This document shows, in pieces, positions 18,944-34,239 of a stretch of 64,000 nucleotides of DNA. The position numbers were made by a program, and so were the translations under genes. The stretch's first letter is position 1. Each line of letters starts with the position of its first letter. Source of the stretch: CAVSWN01 sp963770995 (lineage in GTDB: Bacteria; Acidobacteriota; Vicinamibacteria; Vicinamibacterales; CAVVIG01); NCBI GenBank assembly GCA_963770995.1, contig CAVYRS010000005.1, forward strand, positions 372,001-436,000. Reading direction: 5' to 3'. The notes beneath the pieces were generated by a model. The model saw nothing but the letters and a program-made list of their open reading frames with translations, was not told where the DNA came from and searched no databases.

Positions 18944-19777
18944 TCGCCCTGCATCCGGCCGATCGGGATGCCGACCAGGTCGCCGCGCTGGTCGAGGACG
19001 CCGCCGCCCGACACGCCCGGGTGGCCGTCGGTGAGGCAGGTGACGAGGCCGTTCGCCGTCCGCTGACCGACGTAGCCGGTCGAGAGGATGATCGCCCTTC
19101 GAGTAGTCGTTGCCGAGGCGGAAGATCGGATCGGCGAAGTCGTAGGCGAACGCCGTGTCGACGCTGCAGCGCCGGCAGATCGAGCTCGCGCGTCTTGATG
19201 ATCGCCCAGTCGCCGCTGTGCACTTCGACGTCGGCGTCGCCGGCGTCGATCACCTTCGCCGGAATCTCCTTGCCCGCGGTAGACGATCTTCACCGACGTC
19301 GATCTTCCGCGCGCTCTGCGCGCTCGTCGTCGTCTTTGAGCGCGACGACGGCGTGCTTGACGGTGATGAAGTAGCCGCCGCCCAGATAGCCGGCGGTGCC
19401 GTAGTTGGTCTTGCCGAGGTTGTCGTAGGAGTAGAGCTCGACGAAGCTCGAGCGCCGATCGCGCAGCAGGTGGACCGGCAGCAGCCCCATCTCGCTCTGC
19501 AGCTGTTGCTTGATCTCGGCGACCATGCCGCGCGCGCGCCGCTGGCGTCAGCGCGCGCCTCTGTCGGCTCGGTGCCCGCGGCCCGCCGTCGCCGTCGGCT
19601 CGCGCGCCGTCGTGCCCGAGCTCGGACCGCACCTCGGCGCGAATCGCATCGAGCTTCGCGTCGTACGACGCGCGGCTCGCGGCGTCGGTGCGCCGCGCGT
19701 GAACGACGCCGAGCGTGAAGAACGCAGTGGCGGTGGCGAGGAGAGCGGTCGCGAAAACGAGACGCCGCGGACATCAT
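18840..19777 (-). CDS. Membrane-anchored trypsin-like serine protease (frameshifted)
   Basis: The N-terminus, repaired, contains one hydrophobic anchor (LVFATALLATATAFFTLGVV) followed by RASYDAKLDAIRAEV. The protease part shows VELYSYDNLGKTNYGTAGYLGGGYFITVKHAVVAL (catalytic His), IDAGDADVEVHSGDWAIIKT (Asp region), LGNDYSKGIILSTGYVGQRTANG and DGHPGVSGGGVLDQRGDLVGIPIG, with catalytic Ser in GVSGGG where GNSGGP is usual. It ends FSFILPIGAEMLRKVPAYEPADPSQAAVAEQ. It probably acts in the periplasm like HtrA-family proteases but has no visible PDZ domain. Indels near 19770, 19545, 19310, 19275, 19165 and 18925. Confidence 0.75.
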
Positions 19778-19884
19778 TCGAAACTCCAAGTTCGGCAACC
19801 GAATCGGCCTCGTACGCAAGGCTTCCAGCTTTGCGCTCCCGCAGGTACGCGGAATGGCCTTTTCGCTTGGAAAAGCGAGTGCGA

Positions 19885-20109
19885 TTAAATTGTGTCGGAG
19901 AAGCGAACGCGAGATGAATGTAGCCAGCCGCGCTTCATCGTGTCAAGCGCGTTAGCGCCCCATCCCGCGAGAAAAACGACGACGCCGGCGGCAAAGAGTC
20001 GCGGACTCGGACCGAGCGGCCCGGCGGTGAAGAGATCGACGAGCAGCAGCCACATGCCGATGAGCTGTGCGAGCCGGCCGCCGTAATAGAAGAGCTTTCC
20101 CGCCGCCAC
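19885..20109 (-). CDS. Small two-helix membrane protein downstream of mutL
   Basis: An intact 74-residue ORF starting GTG directly after the mutL stop (TGAGTG overlap). It has two hydrophobic segments, LIGMWLLLVDLFTAG and LFAAGVVVFLAGWGANAL, with a conserved-looking motif FYYGGRLAQ at the N-terminus and a basic tail. I recognise no named family. The tight overlap suggests co-translation with mutL, though a functional link is not implied. Confidence 0.65.
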   Translation of the reverse strand: MAAGKLFYYGGRLAQLIGMWLLLVDLFTAGPLGPSPRLFAAGVVVFLAGWGANALDTMKRGWLHSSRVRFSDTI

Positions 20110-21896
20110 TCAGATTCTGCTCGAAGTTCTTCTCGATCTCGCGCCGCGTCAGCCGCAGCATCACCGGCCGGCCGTGCGGACAGATCGTCGAATACGCGGT
20201 CGCGCGCAGCTCGTCGAGGATGTGCGTCATCTTCTCGTACGTCAGCGGATAGTTCGCCTTCACCGCCGCGTGGCACGCGGTCGTCGCCGCGATGCCGCTG
20301 CAGCGCGTCCTGCACCTGCGGCGCCGCGGTCGAGCCCTTCGAGATCCTCGGCCAGCGCGAGCAGCGCCTTCGCGCTGTCCTCGCGTGCTGAGCAGCGCCG
20401 GCACCGCCGTCACCTTGATGGTCGCGTCGCCGAAGCTCTCGACCTCGAAGCCGAGACGCTCGAGCTCGGCCGGCGCGGCCGACCAGCGCCTGATGCGCCG
20501 ACGGCGCCAGGTCGAGCACCATCGGCACCAGCAGCCGCTGCGATTCGAGCCGGCCCGGCCGTCAGCCGCTCCATCACGCGCTCGAACAGCACGCGCTCGT
20601 GCGCGACGTGCTGATCGATGATCGCGATGCCCTCGTCGTCGACCGCGATGATGAACGTGTCGCGGAACTGGCCGAGCGGAATCATCGGCCGGATGTCCGG
20701 CGTCGACGCTGGACGCGCTCGGCGCCGCTCGAACGTGCCGGACGCCGCGTTCGAGTCCGGCTGTCGTACGTGGGCGTCCGGCTTCAGCCGGACCGCGTCG
20801 GGCATCCACCGGTTCGGATACGCCCCGCCGCCGAGGACGCCCGGCATCGCGGCGGCGATCGGCTCGGTGGCGCCGACGATGCTCCGGCCGCAGCTGCAGC
20901 TGCGGCACGCCGCTCTGCCCCAGCGCGTCCATGCAGCGCCCGCCGGACGACCTCGTGCACGAGCGACTGATCGCGGAAGCGCACCTCCGCCTTCGTCGGA
21001 TGCACGTTGACGTCGAGCGCGTCCGGCGGCATCTCGATGAACAGATGCACCTCGGGGCTGCGCTCCTTGATCGACGCCTGGCTGTAGGAGTCGATGATCG
21101 CGTGCGCGATCGTCCGGTCCTTGACGATGCGGCGGTTGATGAAGACGTTCTGCGGGCCGCGCGTCGGCCCCTGCTCGGCGAGCGCCGCGATGAAGCCGGT
21201 GAGCCTCAGCCCGCCGGCCTCCTTGCGCACCTCGACGAGATCGGCGCGCTCGCCGTAGATCTGATAGAGCCGATCGCGCAGCGACGACGGCCGGCGGACA
21301 CTGCAGGACCGTCCGCCCCGCGCTCGTCAGCGTGAATCCGACCTCGGGATACGCCAGCGCCAGCTGCGTCGACGACGCGCGACACCTGCGCCGACTCGGC
21401 GCCGTCGGACTTCAGGAACTTGCGCCGCGCCGGCAGGTTGTAGAAGAGATCGTTGACCTCGACGACGGTGCCTTCCGCCGCGCCGACTTCGACCACCGAC
21501 GCGACCGCGCCGCCGTTGACGCGAATCTCGGTGCCGCTCTCCCGGCCGCGCGCGCGCGTGCGCAGCACGAAATGCGACACCGACGCGATCGACGGCAGCG
21601 CCTCGCCGCGGAATCCGAGCGTCAGGATCGCCGCGAGATCGTCGGCGCGCCGGATCTTGCTCGTCGCGTGGCGCTCGATCGCGAGCCGCGCATCCTCCGG
21701 CTCCATCCCCTCGCCGTCGTCCTCGACGCGGACCTGCTTCTTGCCGCCGAGCTCGACGTGGATCGCCAGCCGCCGCGCGCCGGCGTCGATCGGCGTTCTC
21801 GACCAGCTCCTTGACGACGGACGCCGGCCGCTCGACGACTTCGCCGGCGGCGATCTGGTTCGCGAGGTCCGCGGGGAGGCGGGTGATCTTGCCCAC
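20110..21896 (-). CDS. mutL: DNA mismatch repair protein MutL (frameshifted)
   Basis: The GTG start gives GKITRLPADLANQIAAGEVVERPASVVKELVENA, the GHKL ATPase motif I. It is followed by GGKKQVRVEDDGEGM, ERHATSKIRRADDLAAILTLGFRGEALPSIASVSHF and EVNDLFYNLPARRKFLKS. The transducer shows FINRRIVKDRTIAHAIIDSY and DVNVHPTKAEVRFRD. The C-terminal domain shows MIPLGQFRDTFIIAVDDEGIAIIDQHVAHERVLFE (the endonuclease DQHAxxER motif, here DQHVAHER) and YSTICPHGRPVMLRLTRREIEKNFE. The linker carries a short repeat-derived insertion, DAVRLKPDAHVRQPDS. At least six apparent indels; the stop at 20110 is in a shifted frame. Confidence 0.93.
20776..20793. repeat. REP-like hairpin inside the mutL linker
   Basis: GTCCGGC-TTCA-GCCGGAC is a perfect 7-bp stem with a TTCA loop, located in the MutL interdomain linker and translated as part of DAVRLKPDA. 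The GGCTTCAGCC core recurs at 9730, 25943 and 30482 (either strand). Confidence 0.8.
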
Positions 21897-21908
21897 TGCT
21901 ACCAACCG

Positions 21909-21982
21909 AGACGTTCGTCGTTCGACGTTCGTCGTTCGTCGTTCTGAACCACGAACCACGAACCACGAACCACGAACGACAG
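21909..21982. repeat. GTTCGTC/ACGAACC word-repeat hairpin between corA and mutL
   Basis: The left arm is tandem GTTCGTC/GTTCGAC (21912-21943) and the right arm is tandem ACGAACC (21950-21978), complementary with mismatches. It fills the intercistronic gap between two minus-strand genes. A relative lies at 44698-44808. Confidence 0.8.
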
Positions 21983-21993
21983 CGTCTCTGCGT

Positions 21994-22968
21994 TCAGATC
22001 CAGCGCCTTCGCCGGAAGAGCACGAGCATCACGACGATCATCGCGACACACAGCCCCGACAGCCACCAGAACTGCGCGTCCTCGCCGCCGGGAAACTGCG
22101 GCAGCGGCACGTTCATGCCGTAGACGCCGGCCAGCAGCGTCAGCGGCATGAAGATGGTCGACACGACGGTCAGCACCTTCATCACCTCGTTCAGCCGGTT
22201 GCTGACGTTCGACAGGTGCGCGTCGAGCATGCCGGTGATCCGATCCTGAAAGATCAGCGCGTCGTCGGCGACGCGGACGAGGTGATCGTAGACGTCGCGG
22301 AAGCGGAACGACATCTCGGTGCTGATGTCGACGAAGTCGCGGCGCGCCAGGCGCGCGATGACGTCGCGCTGCGGCGTGACGATGCGCCGCAGCGCCGCGA
22401 CCTCGCGCTTCTCGTCGAGGATCGGTCCGCACCAGCGTTCGGCTCCGGCGCGTCGAAGATCCGCTTCTCGAGCTCGTCGAGCCGATCCTCGAGCTTGTCC
22501 ATCTCCGGCCGGTAGTGATCGACCATCGCGTCGACGATGCGGTGGAACAGCGCGACCGGCCCCTCGGCCAGGATCTTCGGGTTGCGCGGGCACGTGCTCG
22601 CGCAGCTCGGCGATCGACGGCGACAGTCGCCGTCGTGCACCGTCACGAGGTAGTTCGGGCCGAGGAAGAAGTCGACGTCGTGCGTGGCGAAGCGTCGTCG
22701 CCGCTTCTGGAAGTCGATGCCGTGCAGGATCGACGTAGAGATAGCCGTCGTAGGCTTCGACCTTCGGATACTGCACGCGCCGCCATCGCGTCCTCGACCG
22801 ACAGCGGGTGGAACGCGAACGTGTCGCTGAGGATCAGCGACTCCGGGATCGACGGCGCGGCGAGATCGACCCACACGCACGACGCCGGACGCCGGGATTC
22901 AGCCAGGCGCGATCGATGCTCGTCGCCTGCTCGGTCTTGCCGTTCCGGTGGACGAAGATGGTGACCAT
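21994..22968 (-). CDS. corA: CorA-type magnesium/cobalt transporter (frameshifted)
   Basis: The start MVTIFVHRNGKTEQATSIDRAWLNP is followed, after an indel, by VWVDLAAPSIPESLILSDTFAFHPLSVEDAM, the N-terminal CorA domain. The C-terminal part shows LARRDFVDISTEMSFRFRDVYDHLVRVADDALIFQDRITGMLDAHLSNVSNRLNEVMKVLTVVSTIFMPLTLLAGVYGMNVPLP, containing the pore signature GMN, and a second membrane helix WWLSGLCVAMIVVMLVLF. The basic RRRRW end is typical. CorA forms a pentameric Mg2+ channel in the inner membrane. About 325 residues; indels near 22885, 22790, 22690, 22630 and 22440. Confidence 0.93.
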
Positions 22969-22969
22969 G

Positions 22970-23035
22970 TCATGGCTGATGGCTGATGGCTAACGGCATA
23001 TGGTTCATGGCTGATGCACCCATCAACCATAGCCA

Positions 23036-23057
<22 letters not shown>
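22970..23057. repeat. ATGGCTG word-repeat hairpin between ppdK and corA
   Basis: The left arm has tandem CATGGCTGATGGCTGATGGC (from 22971), the right arm its inverse in CATAGCCATCAGCCCTTAGCC (to about 23053). It lies between two minus-strand genes and provides the last residues of the ppdK ORF. Confidence 0.8.
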
Positions 23058-25855
<2,798 letters not shown>

Positions 25856-25859
25856 CTGG

Positions 25860-25981
25860 TCTCTCGCGTTCGGCATCGTCGGTAGTTGCGTACGTCGTTC
25901 GTGCTCGTCGGAGATCGCTCGTTCGTCGTTCGTTGTGGCGCAGGGCTTCAGCCCTGCGGTCGCGGCCCTGAACGGGCCGCG
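25860..25981. repeat. Repeat-filled gap between glyS and ppdK, including a REP-like hairpin
   Basis: The gap contains CGCAGGGC-TTCA-GCCCTGCG (25939-25958), an 8-bp perfect stem with a TTCA loop. Next to it is a GTTCGTC/CGTTCGT word stretch (25883-25935) with no clear partner arm. No ORF. Confidence 0.7.
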
Positions 25982-28210
25982 CTACTCGGTCTTCTGGAGC
26001 AATCTCCGCAATGTCGGCGATGCTCAGCACCGTCTGTCGCAGGTCTGCCAGCAGCGCCAGCCGCGCTTCGCGCAGCGTCCGGATCGTCGGCCATCACCAG
26101 CACATCGACGAAGAACCGGTCGACCGGCGCTCGCAACGCGGCCAGCTCCCTCATCGCGCTCGGCGTACTGCTCCTGCCGCACGGCCGCCTCGATCGCCGG
26201 CCGTCGCGACGTCGATCTCGTCCAGCAAGCGCCGCTTCGGCCGGCTCGCGTCAGCCGCTCTTCAGCTCGTCAATCGCCGCCGTGAACGTGCCGTCGAAGT
26301 CCTTCGTGATGTTCTTGACGCCGCTTGAACAGCGACCGCCAGCGCCTCGAAGTCCGTTCGACTTGCGCGCCTGCGCCAGCGCTTCGACCCGCCTCAGCGC
26401 CGACGCCGGCATGTCCCAGATGCGCCGCAGACGGCTCGCGTTTCGTCCGCCTTGAAGCCGCGCCGCTCGAACAGGTGCGCCTCGCGCTCCGCGATGAACT
26501 CGAACAACGGCTTCGCCGCCAGTCCTCGTTCGGCTGGCGTGCCGATGCGGCGAACGCCGTCGATACGCCTCGTATCGACCGATCGCCGCGACGGACTCCG
26601 GTGAGGTCCGACGATCCGTCGAGAATCTTGACGACGCCCTGCGCCGCACGCCGCAGGCCGTACGGATCGCGCGAGCCGGTCGGCTTCTCGCCCGCCGCGA
26701 ACAGGCCGACGATCGTGTCGAGCTTGTCGGCGAGCGACACGGCGGCCCAGGTGACGGCGGCCTTGCCGAGCTGCGCCCGCGTCGGCGGCGCGTCGGCTTC
26801 GACGCCGACCGGCAGGTAGTGGAAGTAGATCGCCTTCCACACTTCCTCCGGCTGCCCTTCGTCGCGCGCGTAGATGCCGCCCATCGTGCCCTGCAGCTCG
26901 GTGAACTCGCGCACCATGTCGGTCGTGAGATCGGCCTTCGCCAGGCGCGCCGCCGTGCGCGGCCTGCGCCGCCGTCGCGGCGTCGGCGCCGAGCGCCTCG
27001 CGCGGCGATCCACTCGGCCAGCCGCTCGATGCGCTCGGCCTTCTCCTTGTAGGTGCCGAGCTTCTTGTGGAACAGCAGCGTGCCGAGCCGATCGATCCGC
27101 GACTCGAGCGGAACCTTGCGATCGGCTTCCCAGAAGAAGCGCGCGTCGCGCAGCCGCGCCGTGACGACGCGCTCGGCGTTGCGCGCGATCGTGCGCTCGT
27201 TGTCGGGCTCGGTGTTGATGACCGCGAGGAACGCGTTCTTCAGCTTGCCGTCCTCGCCCTCGACCGGAAAGTAGTGCTGATGATGAATCAGCGTCGTCGT
27301 CAGCACTTCTTCGGGCAGCTCGAGGAACTCGAGCGCGAACGTGCCGGCGACGACCGACGGGTACTCGACCAGATCCGGCACTTCGTGCAGCAGCCCGGTC
27401 TCGTGCGTGACGGTCGCGGCTGACGCGGCCCTGCAGCCGCTGCGCCTTGGCGTCGAGCTCGCGCGCGATCTTGTTGTGGCGCTCGCTGCGCTCGAGGATG
27501 ACGAAGTTCTCGAGCAGGCGGGCGCGGTACTCGTCGAACGATCGCACCTTGATCGCGCGGCCGGCGCGGCCGCTCGTCGTCAGGAACCGGTGGCCGTAGG
27601 TGACGGCGCCGGTCGACACGTCCTGCACCTGCGCCGTCTGCGCGGCCGGCGTGCGCGCGATCGTGAACGGCACGACGCGGCCGCCGTAGATGAAGAGCAT
27701 CCAGCGGATCGGCCGCCCGAACAGCAGCTCGCCGCGGCCGTCCTCGAGCATCGCGTCCCAGTGCATCGACTTCGGGAAACGGCAGGCCGCGCAGCGTGCC
27801 GCGCGAGCACGTCGGGCAGCACGTCGACCGTGGCCTTGCCGCGCTGGCGCTTGCGGAACGCGAGGTACTCGCCCTTCGGCGTCTGCAGCGCGCTCGAGCG
27901 CGCCGACCTCGACGCCCTGCTTCGCGGCGAACCCCGCGGCGGCCGGCGTCGGCGTGCCGTCCGGCTTGAAGCTCGCCGACACCGGCGGCCCGTTGACCAG
28001 CTCCTCGAGATCGGTCTGGCGCTCGGGGATGCGGACGATGCGGACGGTGAGCCGGCGCGGCGTGCTGTAGGTTTCGACCGGCGACTCCGGCGGCAGCCGG
28101 TGCTCGCGCAGCTGCGCGGCGACGATCTCGCCGATCTGGTTGGTCAGCCCCGGCAGCCAGCTCGCCGGCAGCTCTTCGCAGCCGATTTCGAGCAGCAGTT
28201 CGCGGTCCAT
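25982..28210 (-). CDS. glyS: Glycyl-tRNA synthetase beta subunit (frameshifted)
   Basis: GlyS is the tRNA-binding beta subunit of the bacterial alpha2beta2 glycyl-tRNA synthetase. The start MDRELLLEIGCEELPASWLPGLTNQIGEIVAAQLREHRL overlaps closely the glyQ end. Other family text: YSTPRRLTVRIVRIPERQTDLEELVNGPPVSASFKPDGTPTPAAAGFAAKQGV, KSMHWDAMLEDGRGELLFGRPIRWMLFIYGGRVVPF, LDLVEYPSVVAGTFALEFLELPEEVLTTTLIHHQHYFPVEG, LRDARFFWEADRKVPLESR, YARDEGQPEEVWKAIYFHYLPVG and FFVDVLVMADD near the end. The stop is tentative because the open frame runs on; a TAG in a shifted frame lies at 25982. Ten or more apparent indels. Confidence 0.93.
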
Positions 28211-28214
28211 CCGC

Positions 28215-29120
<906 letters not shown>

Positions 29121-29191
29121 CGACTCAGTGGCACGGCCAAGGCACTGCCACGTACGAAACTCGTGCTTGTGCACTGTGCCGATCGTCCGTG

Positions 29192-29850
29192 TCATCCCTC
29201 TGTGTCCTCCCGCATCTCGCTCAGCACGCGCACCGACTTCAGATCCTTCTCCAGATGCATCGCGATCAGCGCGCGATGCGCCGCTTCGAGCTCCCGCAGC
29301 GCGCGCGCGCGACACGCCGACGTGCGCCAGCGCGAACGGGCTCGACCGCTCGCGCCGTGCGCAGGAACCGCCGCGCCTCGTCCGACAGCCGCGCGATCGA
29401 CCTCGTAGACGCCCTGCAGCCGCAGCAGCCAGAACTCGAAATAGCGCGCCAGCGGCTCGATCGGCACGCCGCTCGGCGATCGCCTCGACCATCGACGCGC
29501 CGAGCCGGAACAGCGTCTCGTTCGGATCGGCCTCCTGCGCCCACTCGTCGATCAGCTCGGCGAAGTAGCTCGACGTAGCCGAGCGCCTCGCCGTCGACCG
29601 CCGACAGCGGCGACCGCAGCGCCTCGACGTAGTCGAGCCGCACCAGATCGCGCCGCTCGCGCTCGACGTACCCGACGCGCCCGCACGTCATCGGCTCGAG
29701 CGCGCCGCCGAACCGCCGCCGGCTCTGCCGCGCGTTCTTCGCCACCCCGCGCTTCTTGCCGCGATCGCGCGTCAGGAACACGACGATGCGATCCGACTCA
29801 CCGAGCTTGTAGGTCCGCAGAATCAGGGCGTCGGTGGTATGGAGCGGCAT
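29192..29850 (-). CDS. recO: DNA repair protein RecO (frameshifted)
   Basis: RecO works with RecF and RecR to load RecA onto gapped DNA. The OB-fold N-terminus reads MPLHTTDALILRTYKLGESDRIVVFLTRDRGKKRGVAKNARQSRRRFGGALEPMTCGRVGYVERERRDLVRLDYVEALR. The helical C-terminus shows EPLARYFEFWLLRLQGVY and, after frame changes, LRELEAAHRALIAMHLEKDLKSVRVLSEMREDTEG. No zinc-binding Cys cluster is visible in the readable part. About 220 residues. It precedes glyQ on the same strand by 71 bases. Confidence 0.88.
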
Positions 29851-29942
29851 CCAGAGGCAGCGTCCGACTGTACACAATCGCGACATACCCTCCCAGCACG
29901 TTCCCGTGCATGACCCCGAAACGACACGACGCAGGAGCGACC

Positions 29943-30472
29943 ATGATTCGGAAGTTCGTTCACATCTCGTTCGCCACATTGACCGCGTGGTACTCTCGCG
30001 CACGGAGCGCGCAATCATTCGACGTCTCCGGCGGCTACGCGTACCGCAACGAGTCGGGTGCACCTGGCCAGCCGCGCAGGGAGATTGAGAAGGGCTGGTT
30101 TGGCGCGGGTGCGGTCAACCTCAATGAGTCGTTCGGTCTTTGTGGACAGTTCAGCCAGCACAAGGAACCGGTCGGAAACATCGACGTTACTCTGTCGATT
30201 TTCGGCGGCGGTCCTCGAATCAGCGGCAATCAACGCGCCAGTGTGACGTATTTCGCTCAGGCGCTAATAGGTCGCGCCAGCGTCAGCACAAGTGGCGGCG
30301 TCATAGACATCTCGGAAGGCTACACCGCCTTCCAGCCAGCCGTAGGCGTGGACGTCAAGGCCGGCGGAACCGTCGGCGTTCGTTTTGCGTCGCGCCGACC
30401 GACATCAAAGACGGCAGCGAGCACCCGTGGGCGTACCATGTCATGGTCGGAGTCGTTGTCCGCGGCGGCTAG
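29943..30472 (+). CDS. Predicted outer-membrane beta-barrel protein (one frameshift)
   Basis: An ATG 33 bases into the longest frame gives MIRKFVHISFATLTAWYSRARSAQSFDVSGGYAYRNESG, a signal peptide followed by amphipathic strands. Strands recognisable by alternating pattern include WFGAGAVNLNESFGLCGQF, NIDVTLSIFGGGPRI, ASVTYFAQALIGRA and FQPAVGVDVKAGGTVGVRF. After an indel near 30385 it ends TDIKDGSEHPWAYHVMVGVVVRGG. About 175 residues. It is similar in pattern to the barrel protein at 50236; I recognise no specific function. It stands alone on the plus strand between recO and era. Confidence 0.6.
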
Positions 30473-30477
30473 GAACA

Positions 30478-30497
30478 CGCAGGCTGAAGCCCCGCGC
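30478..30497. repeat. Partial REP-like unit with GGCTGAAGCC core
   Basis: CACGCAGGCTGAAGCCCCGCG between the convergent barrel gene and era contains the GGCTGAAGCC core (30482-30491) with imperfect arms. Confidence 0.55.
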
Positions 30498-30506
30498 CAA
30501 ACTACT

Positions 30507-31390
30507 TCAGCCCGATTCGTCCAGCACGCCCTCGTCCTCGCGCCACTCGGACTTCACGCGGACGTGCAGGTCGAGAAACACCCGCGTGTCGAAGAACTTC
30601 TCGAGGTCCTCGCGCGCCGCGATGCCGATCCGCTTGATCATCTCGCCGCCGCGGCCGATGACGATCGGCTTCTGCGACTCGCGCTCGACGACGATGGTGC
30701 AGTACAGCTTGAGGATGCCCCGCTCGGCCCTCGCGGCTCCTCGAAGCGATCGATCGACGACCGCGCTCGAGAACGGGATCTCGGCGTGCGTGAACTGCAG
30801 CAGCTTCTCGCGGACGATCTCGGCCGCGAAGAACGCGCTCGGGCTGATCGGTCAGGTAGTCCGGCGGATAGAGCGGCTCGCCCTCCGGCAGCCGATCGAT
30901 GATCACGCGCTCGAGCCGATCGACGTTGTCGCCGGTGCCGCCGACACCGGCACGATCTCGGCAAACGTCCCGAGCTCGCCGTACTGCTGCATGATCGGCA
31001 GCAGCCTCGACTTCTTGATCAGATCGATCTTGTTGAGGATCAGGAAGACCGGCGCCTTCGTCTGCTTCAGCAGGTCGAGCACGAAGCGATCGCCCTTGCC
31101 CGGCGGCTCGGTCGACGTCGACGACCAGGCCGAGCACGTCGACCTCGCGGATCGTGTCGACCGCGGCGTCCACCATGCGCACGTTCATGCGGTGCAGCGG
31201 CCGATGAATGCCGGGCGTGTCGAGGAACACGACCTGCGCGTCCGGATAGTTCTTCACGCCGAGAATCCGGTTCCTGCGTCGTCTGCGGCTTGTCGGAGAC
31301 GATGGCGAGCTTGGTGCCGACGAGCCGGTTGAGCAGCGTCGACTTGCCGGCGTTCGGGCGGCCGATGAGCGAGACGAAGCCGGCCTTCAT
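30507..31390 (-). CDS. era: GTPase Era (frameshifted)
   Basis: Era is an essential GTPase that binds the 3' end of 16S rRNA during 30S assembly. The start MKAGFVSLIGRPNAGKSTLLNRLVGTKLAIVSDKPQTTQ holds G1 and G2. VVFLDTPGIHRPLHRMNVRMVDAAVDTIREVDVLGLVVD holds G3 (DTPG). PVFLILNKIDLI-type G4 is present across a frame change. The KH domain reads VIVERESQKPIVIGRGGEMIKRIG in the reverse frame text and ends with DTRVFLDLHVRVKSEWREDEGVLDESG. The ATG lies three bases after the stop of the CorC-type gene. Confidence 0.93.
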
Positions 31391-31393
31391 GAG

Positions 31394-32707
31394 CTACCGC
31401 AGGTCACGGCGATCGACGTCGCTCGTTCTCGACAGGCCGTGCCATCGTCGGCTGCTCCTCGGTCGGCCGCTGGCTGTCTTGCAGATCCGCACCTTGTTGA
31501 TCCGCCGCCGCTCGGCGTCGAGCACCTCGACGCGTCAGGCCGTCGATCTCGAACCGCTCGCCGACGGCCGGCACGCGGCCGAGGTGCGACAGCAGGTAGC
31601 CGCCGACGGTCTCGAACCCCTCGCGCTCGATCTCGACGTTCAGCCGCTGCGCGACCTCGTCGATGTTCACCTTGCCGCTGAACACGAAGCGGCCGTTGCC
31701 CTCGTCGACGATCGGCTCGGACTCGACGTCGTACTCGTCGCGGATCTCGCCGACGATCTCCTCGAGCAGGTCCTCGATCGTCACCAGGCCGGCGGTGCCG
31801 CCGTATTCGTCGACGACGATCGCGCACTGCGTCTGCTGGCGCTGGAACTGCTTCAGCAGCTCGGGCACGCGCTTGGTCTCCGGCACGACCACCGCCGGCC
31901 GCAGCAGCGTCGTCATCGGCCGCGCATCGTCGGTCGCTGCTCGAGCACGACGAGATCCTTGACGAAGACGAAGCCGGCGATGTTGTCGAGCGATGTCCTT
32001 GTAGACCGGAAACCGCGAGTACTCCTGCTCGCGGAACAGCGCGCGCACGTCGCCGACCGTCGCGGTCGTCGCGGATCGCGACGATGTCGGGGCGCGGCGT
32101 CATCACCTCGCGGACCAGCGTGTCGCCGAAGTCGACGATGCTCTGCAGCAGCCGGCGCTCTTCGCCCTTGATCAGCCCTTCCTGCTCCGCCGTGTCGATG
32201 TAGGCCTTCGCGGCCTCGTTCGCCTCCTCGGCCGCTTCGTCGGGCGTCGGCGGCGGCCGCCGCGGCGCGTGCTCGGCGACCGATGCGCGCGATCCAGCGC
32301 GTCATCGGCCCGAGCGCCCGCGCCGATCGGCGCGAACGTCGGCAGCAGCACCTCGAGCACGCGCTCCGGATCGCGGCCGACGATCAGCAGCGGCAGCAGC
32401 AGCTCGAAGACGACGACGAAGGCCGCGACCGCGAGCGACGACGATCGGCAGCGTGTGCGCGCCGTCGACGCCGATCGCGCGCGCCAGCAGCGCCGTCGCC
32501 GCGCCGGTCACGAGCGCCGAGCAGCAGCCGCACCGGGATGAACAGCAGCAGCGGATCGTCGAGATAGGTCGCCGAGCGCGCCCGGACGGTTCGGTGCGCT
32601 CGGCGACCAGGCGCAGCGACAGCCGCATCAGCGCGCTGAACGCCGCCTCGATCGTGCCGAGGTAGACGGCGGCGCAGCGCGAGCAGGAAGACGCTGAGCG
32701 GAATCAT
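31394..32707 (-). CDS. HlyC/CorC (UPF0053) family transporter with DUF21, CBS and transporter-associated domains (frameshifted)
   Basis: The N-terminus MIPLSVFLLALR followed by hydrophobic stretches (GTIEAAFSALMRLSLRLVAE, LLLFIPVRLLLGALVTGAATALLARAIG, TLPIVV) is a DUF21 membrane domain. A CBS pair follows: RALFREQEYSRFPVYKD, DNIAGFVFVKDLV, FQRQQTQCAIVVDEYGGTAGLVTIEDLLEEIVGEIRDEYDVESEP. The C-terminal CorC_HlyC domain is FSGKVNIDEVAQRLNVEIEREGFETVGGYLLSHLGRVPAVGERFEIDGL, then RRINKVRI. The family is implicated in Mg2+/Co2+ efflux; the haemolysin name is historical. ATG overlaps the ybeY stop (ATGA). Confidence 0.88.
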
Positions 32708-33214
32708 CGATGCGTGTTCGACAGGCTCACCACGGCGCGAGCGCGCTCGATCAGGCCTTCGCGGCAGGCCGCCCTTGCCGCGCGCAGCCGCCGCTCAGCA
32801 CGCGCTCGCATCCGCCCGTCGTCGCGCTCGTGATCGTAGCCGAGCAGGTGCAGCAGGCCGTGCAGCGCGAGCACCCGGAGCTCGGTCCGCTCGGACGTGC
32901 CCGCCTCGCGCGCCTGACGCCGCGCCACGCCGCGCGCGATCACGATGTCGCCGAGAAAGCGGCTCGGGACTGGGGACTGGGGCTGCTGGAGCCGGTTCGC
33001 GAGCGACGCGGGAACGACAGGACGTCGGTCGCGTAGTCCTTGCGCCGGTACGTGCGGTTCAGCGCGCGGACGCGGCGCGTCGCTGACGAGCGCGACGCTG
33101 ACGACGCCGCGCGCGCGCGCCGGCGCGACGCGGCGCAGCCAGGCCGCGAGGCCTCGGCGCCGCCTTCGCGGCTGCGCCGCGTTCGTCGGCAAGTCCCGCG
33201 CCAAGCGCATGCCG

Positions 33215-33225
<11 letters not shown>
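32704..33225 (-). CDS. ybeY: Endoribonuclease / rRNA maturation factor YbeY (frameshifted)
   Basis: YbeY is a zinc-dependent RNase that matures the 3' end of 16S rRNA. Repaired text reads VSVALVSDARVRALNRTYRRKDYATDVLSFP, GDIVIARGVARRQA and LRVLALHGLLHLLGYDHERDDGRM, where HGLLHLLGYDH provides the three zinc-binding His. The start is a GTG overlapping the phoH stop by 11 bases. Gene order phoH-ybeY-corC-era is the classic conserved cluster. Confidence 0.92.
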
Positions 33226-34235
<1,010 letters not shown>

Positions 34236-34239
34236 CAGC

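Noticed and set aside
21909..21982. Possible CRISPR-like direct repeats (ACGAACC tandem)
   Set aside because: Units are 7 nt with no spacers and an inverted arm; there are no cas genes.
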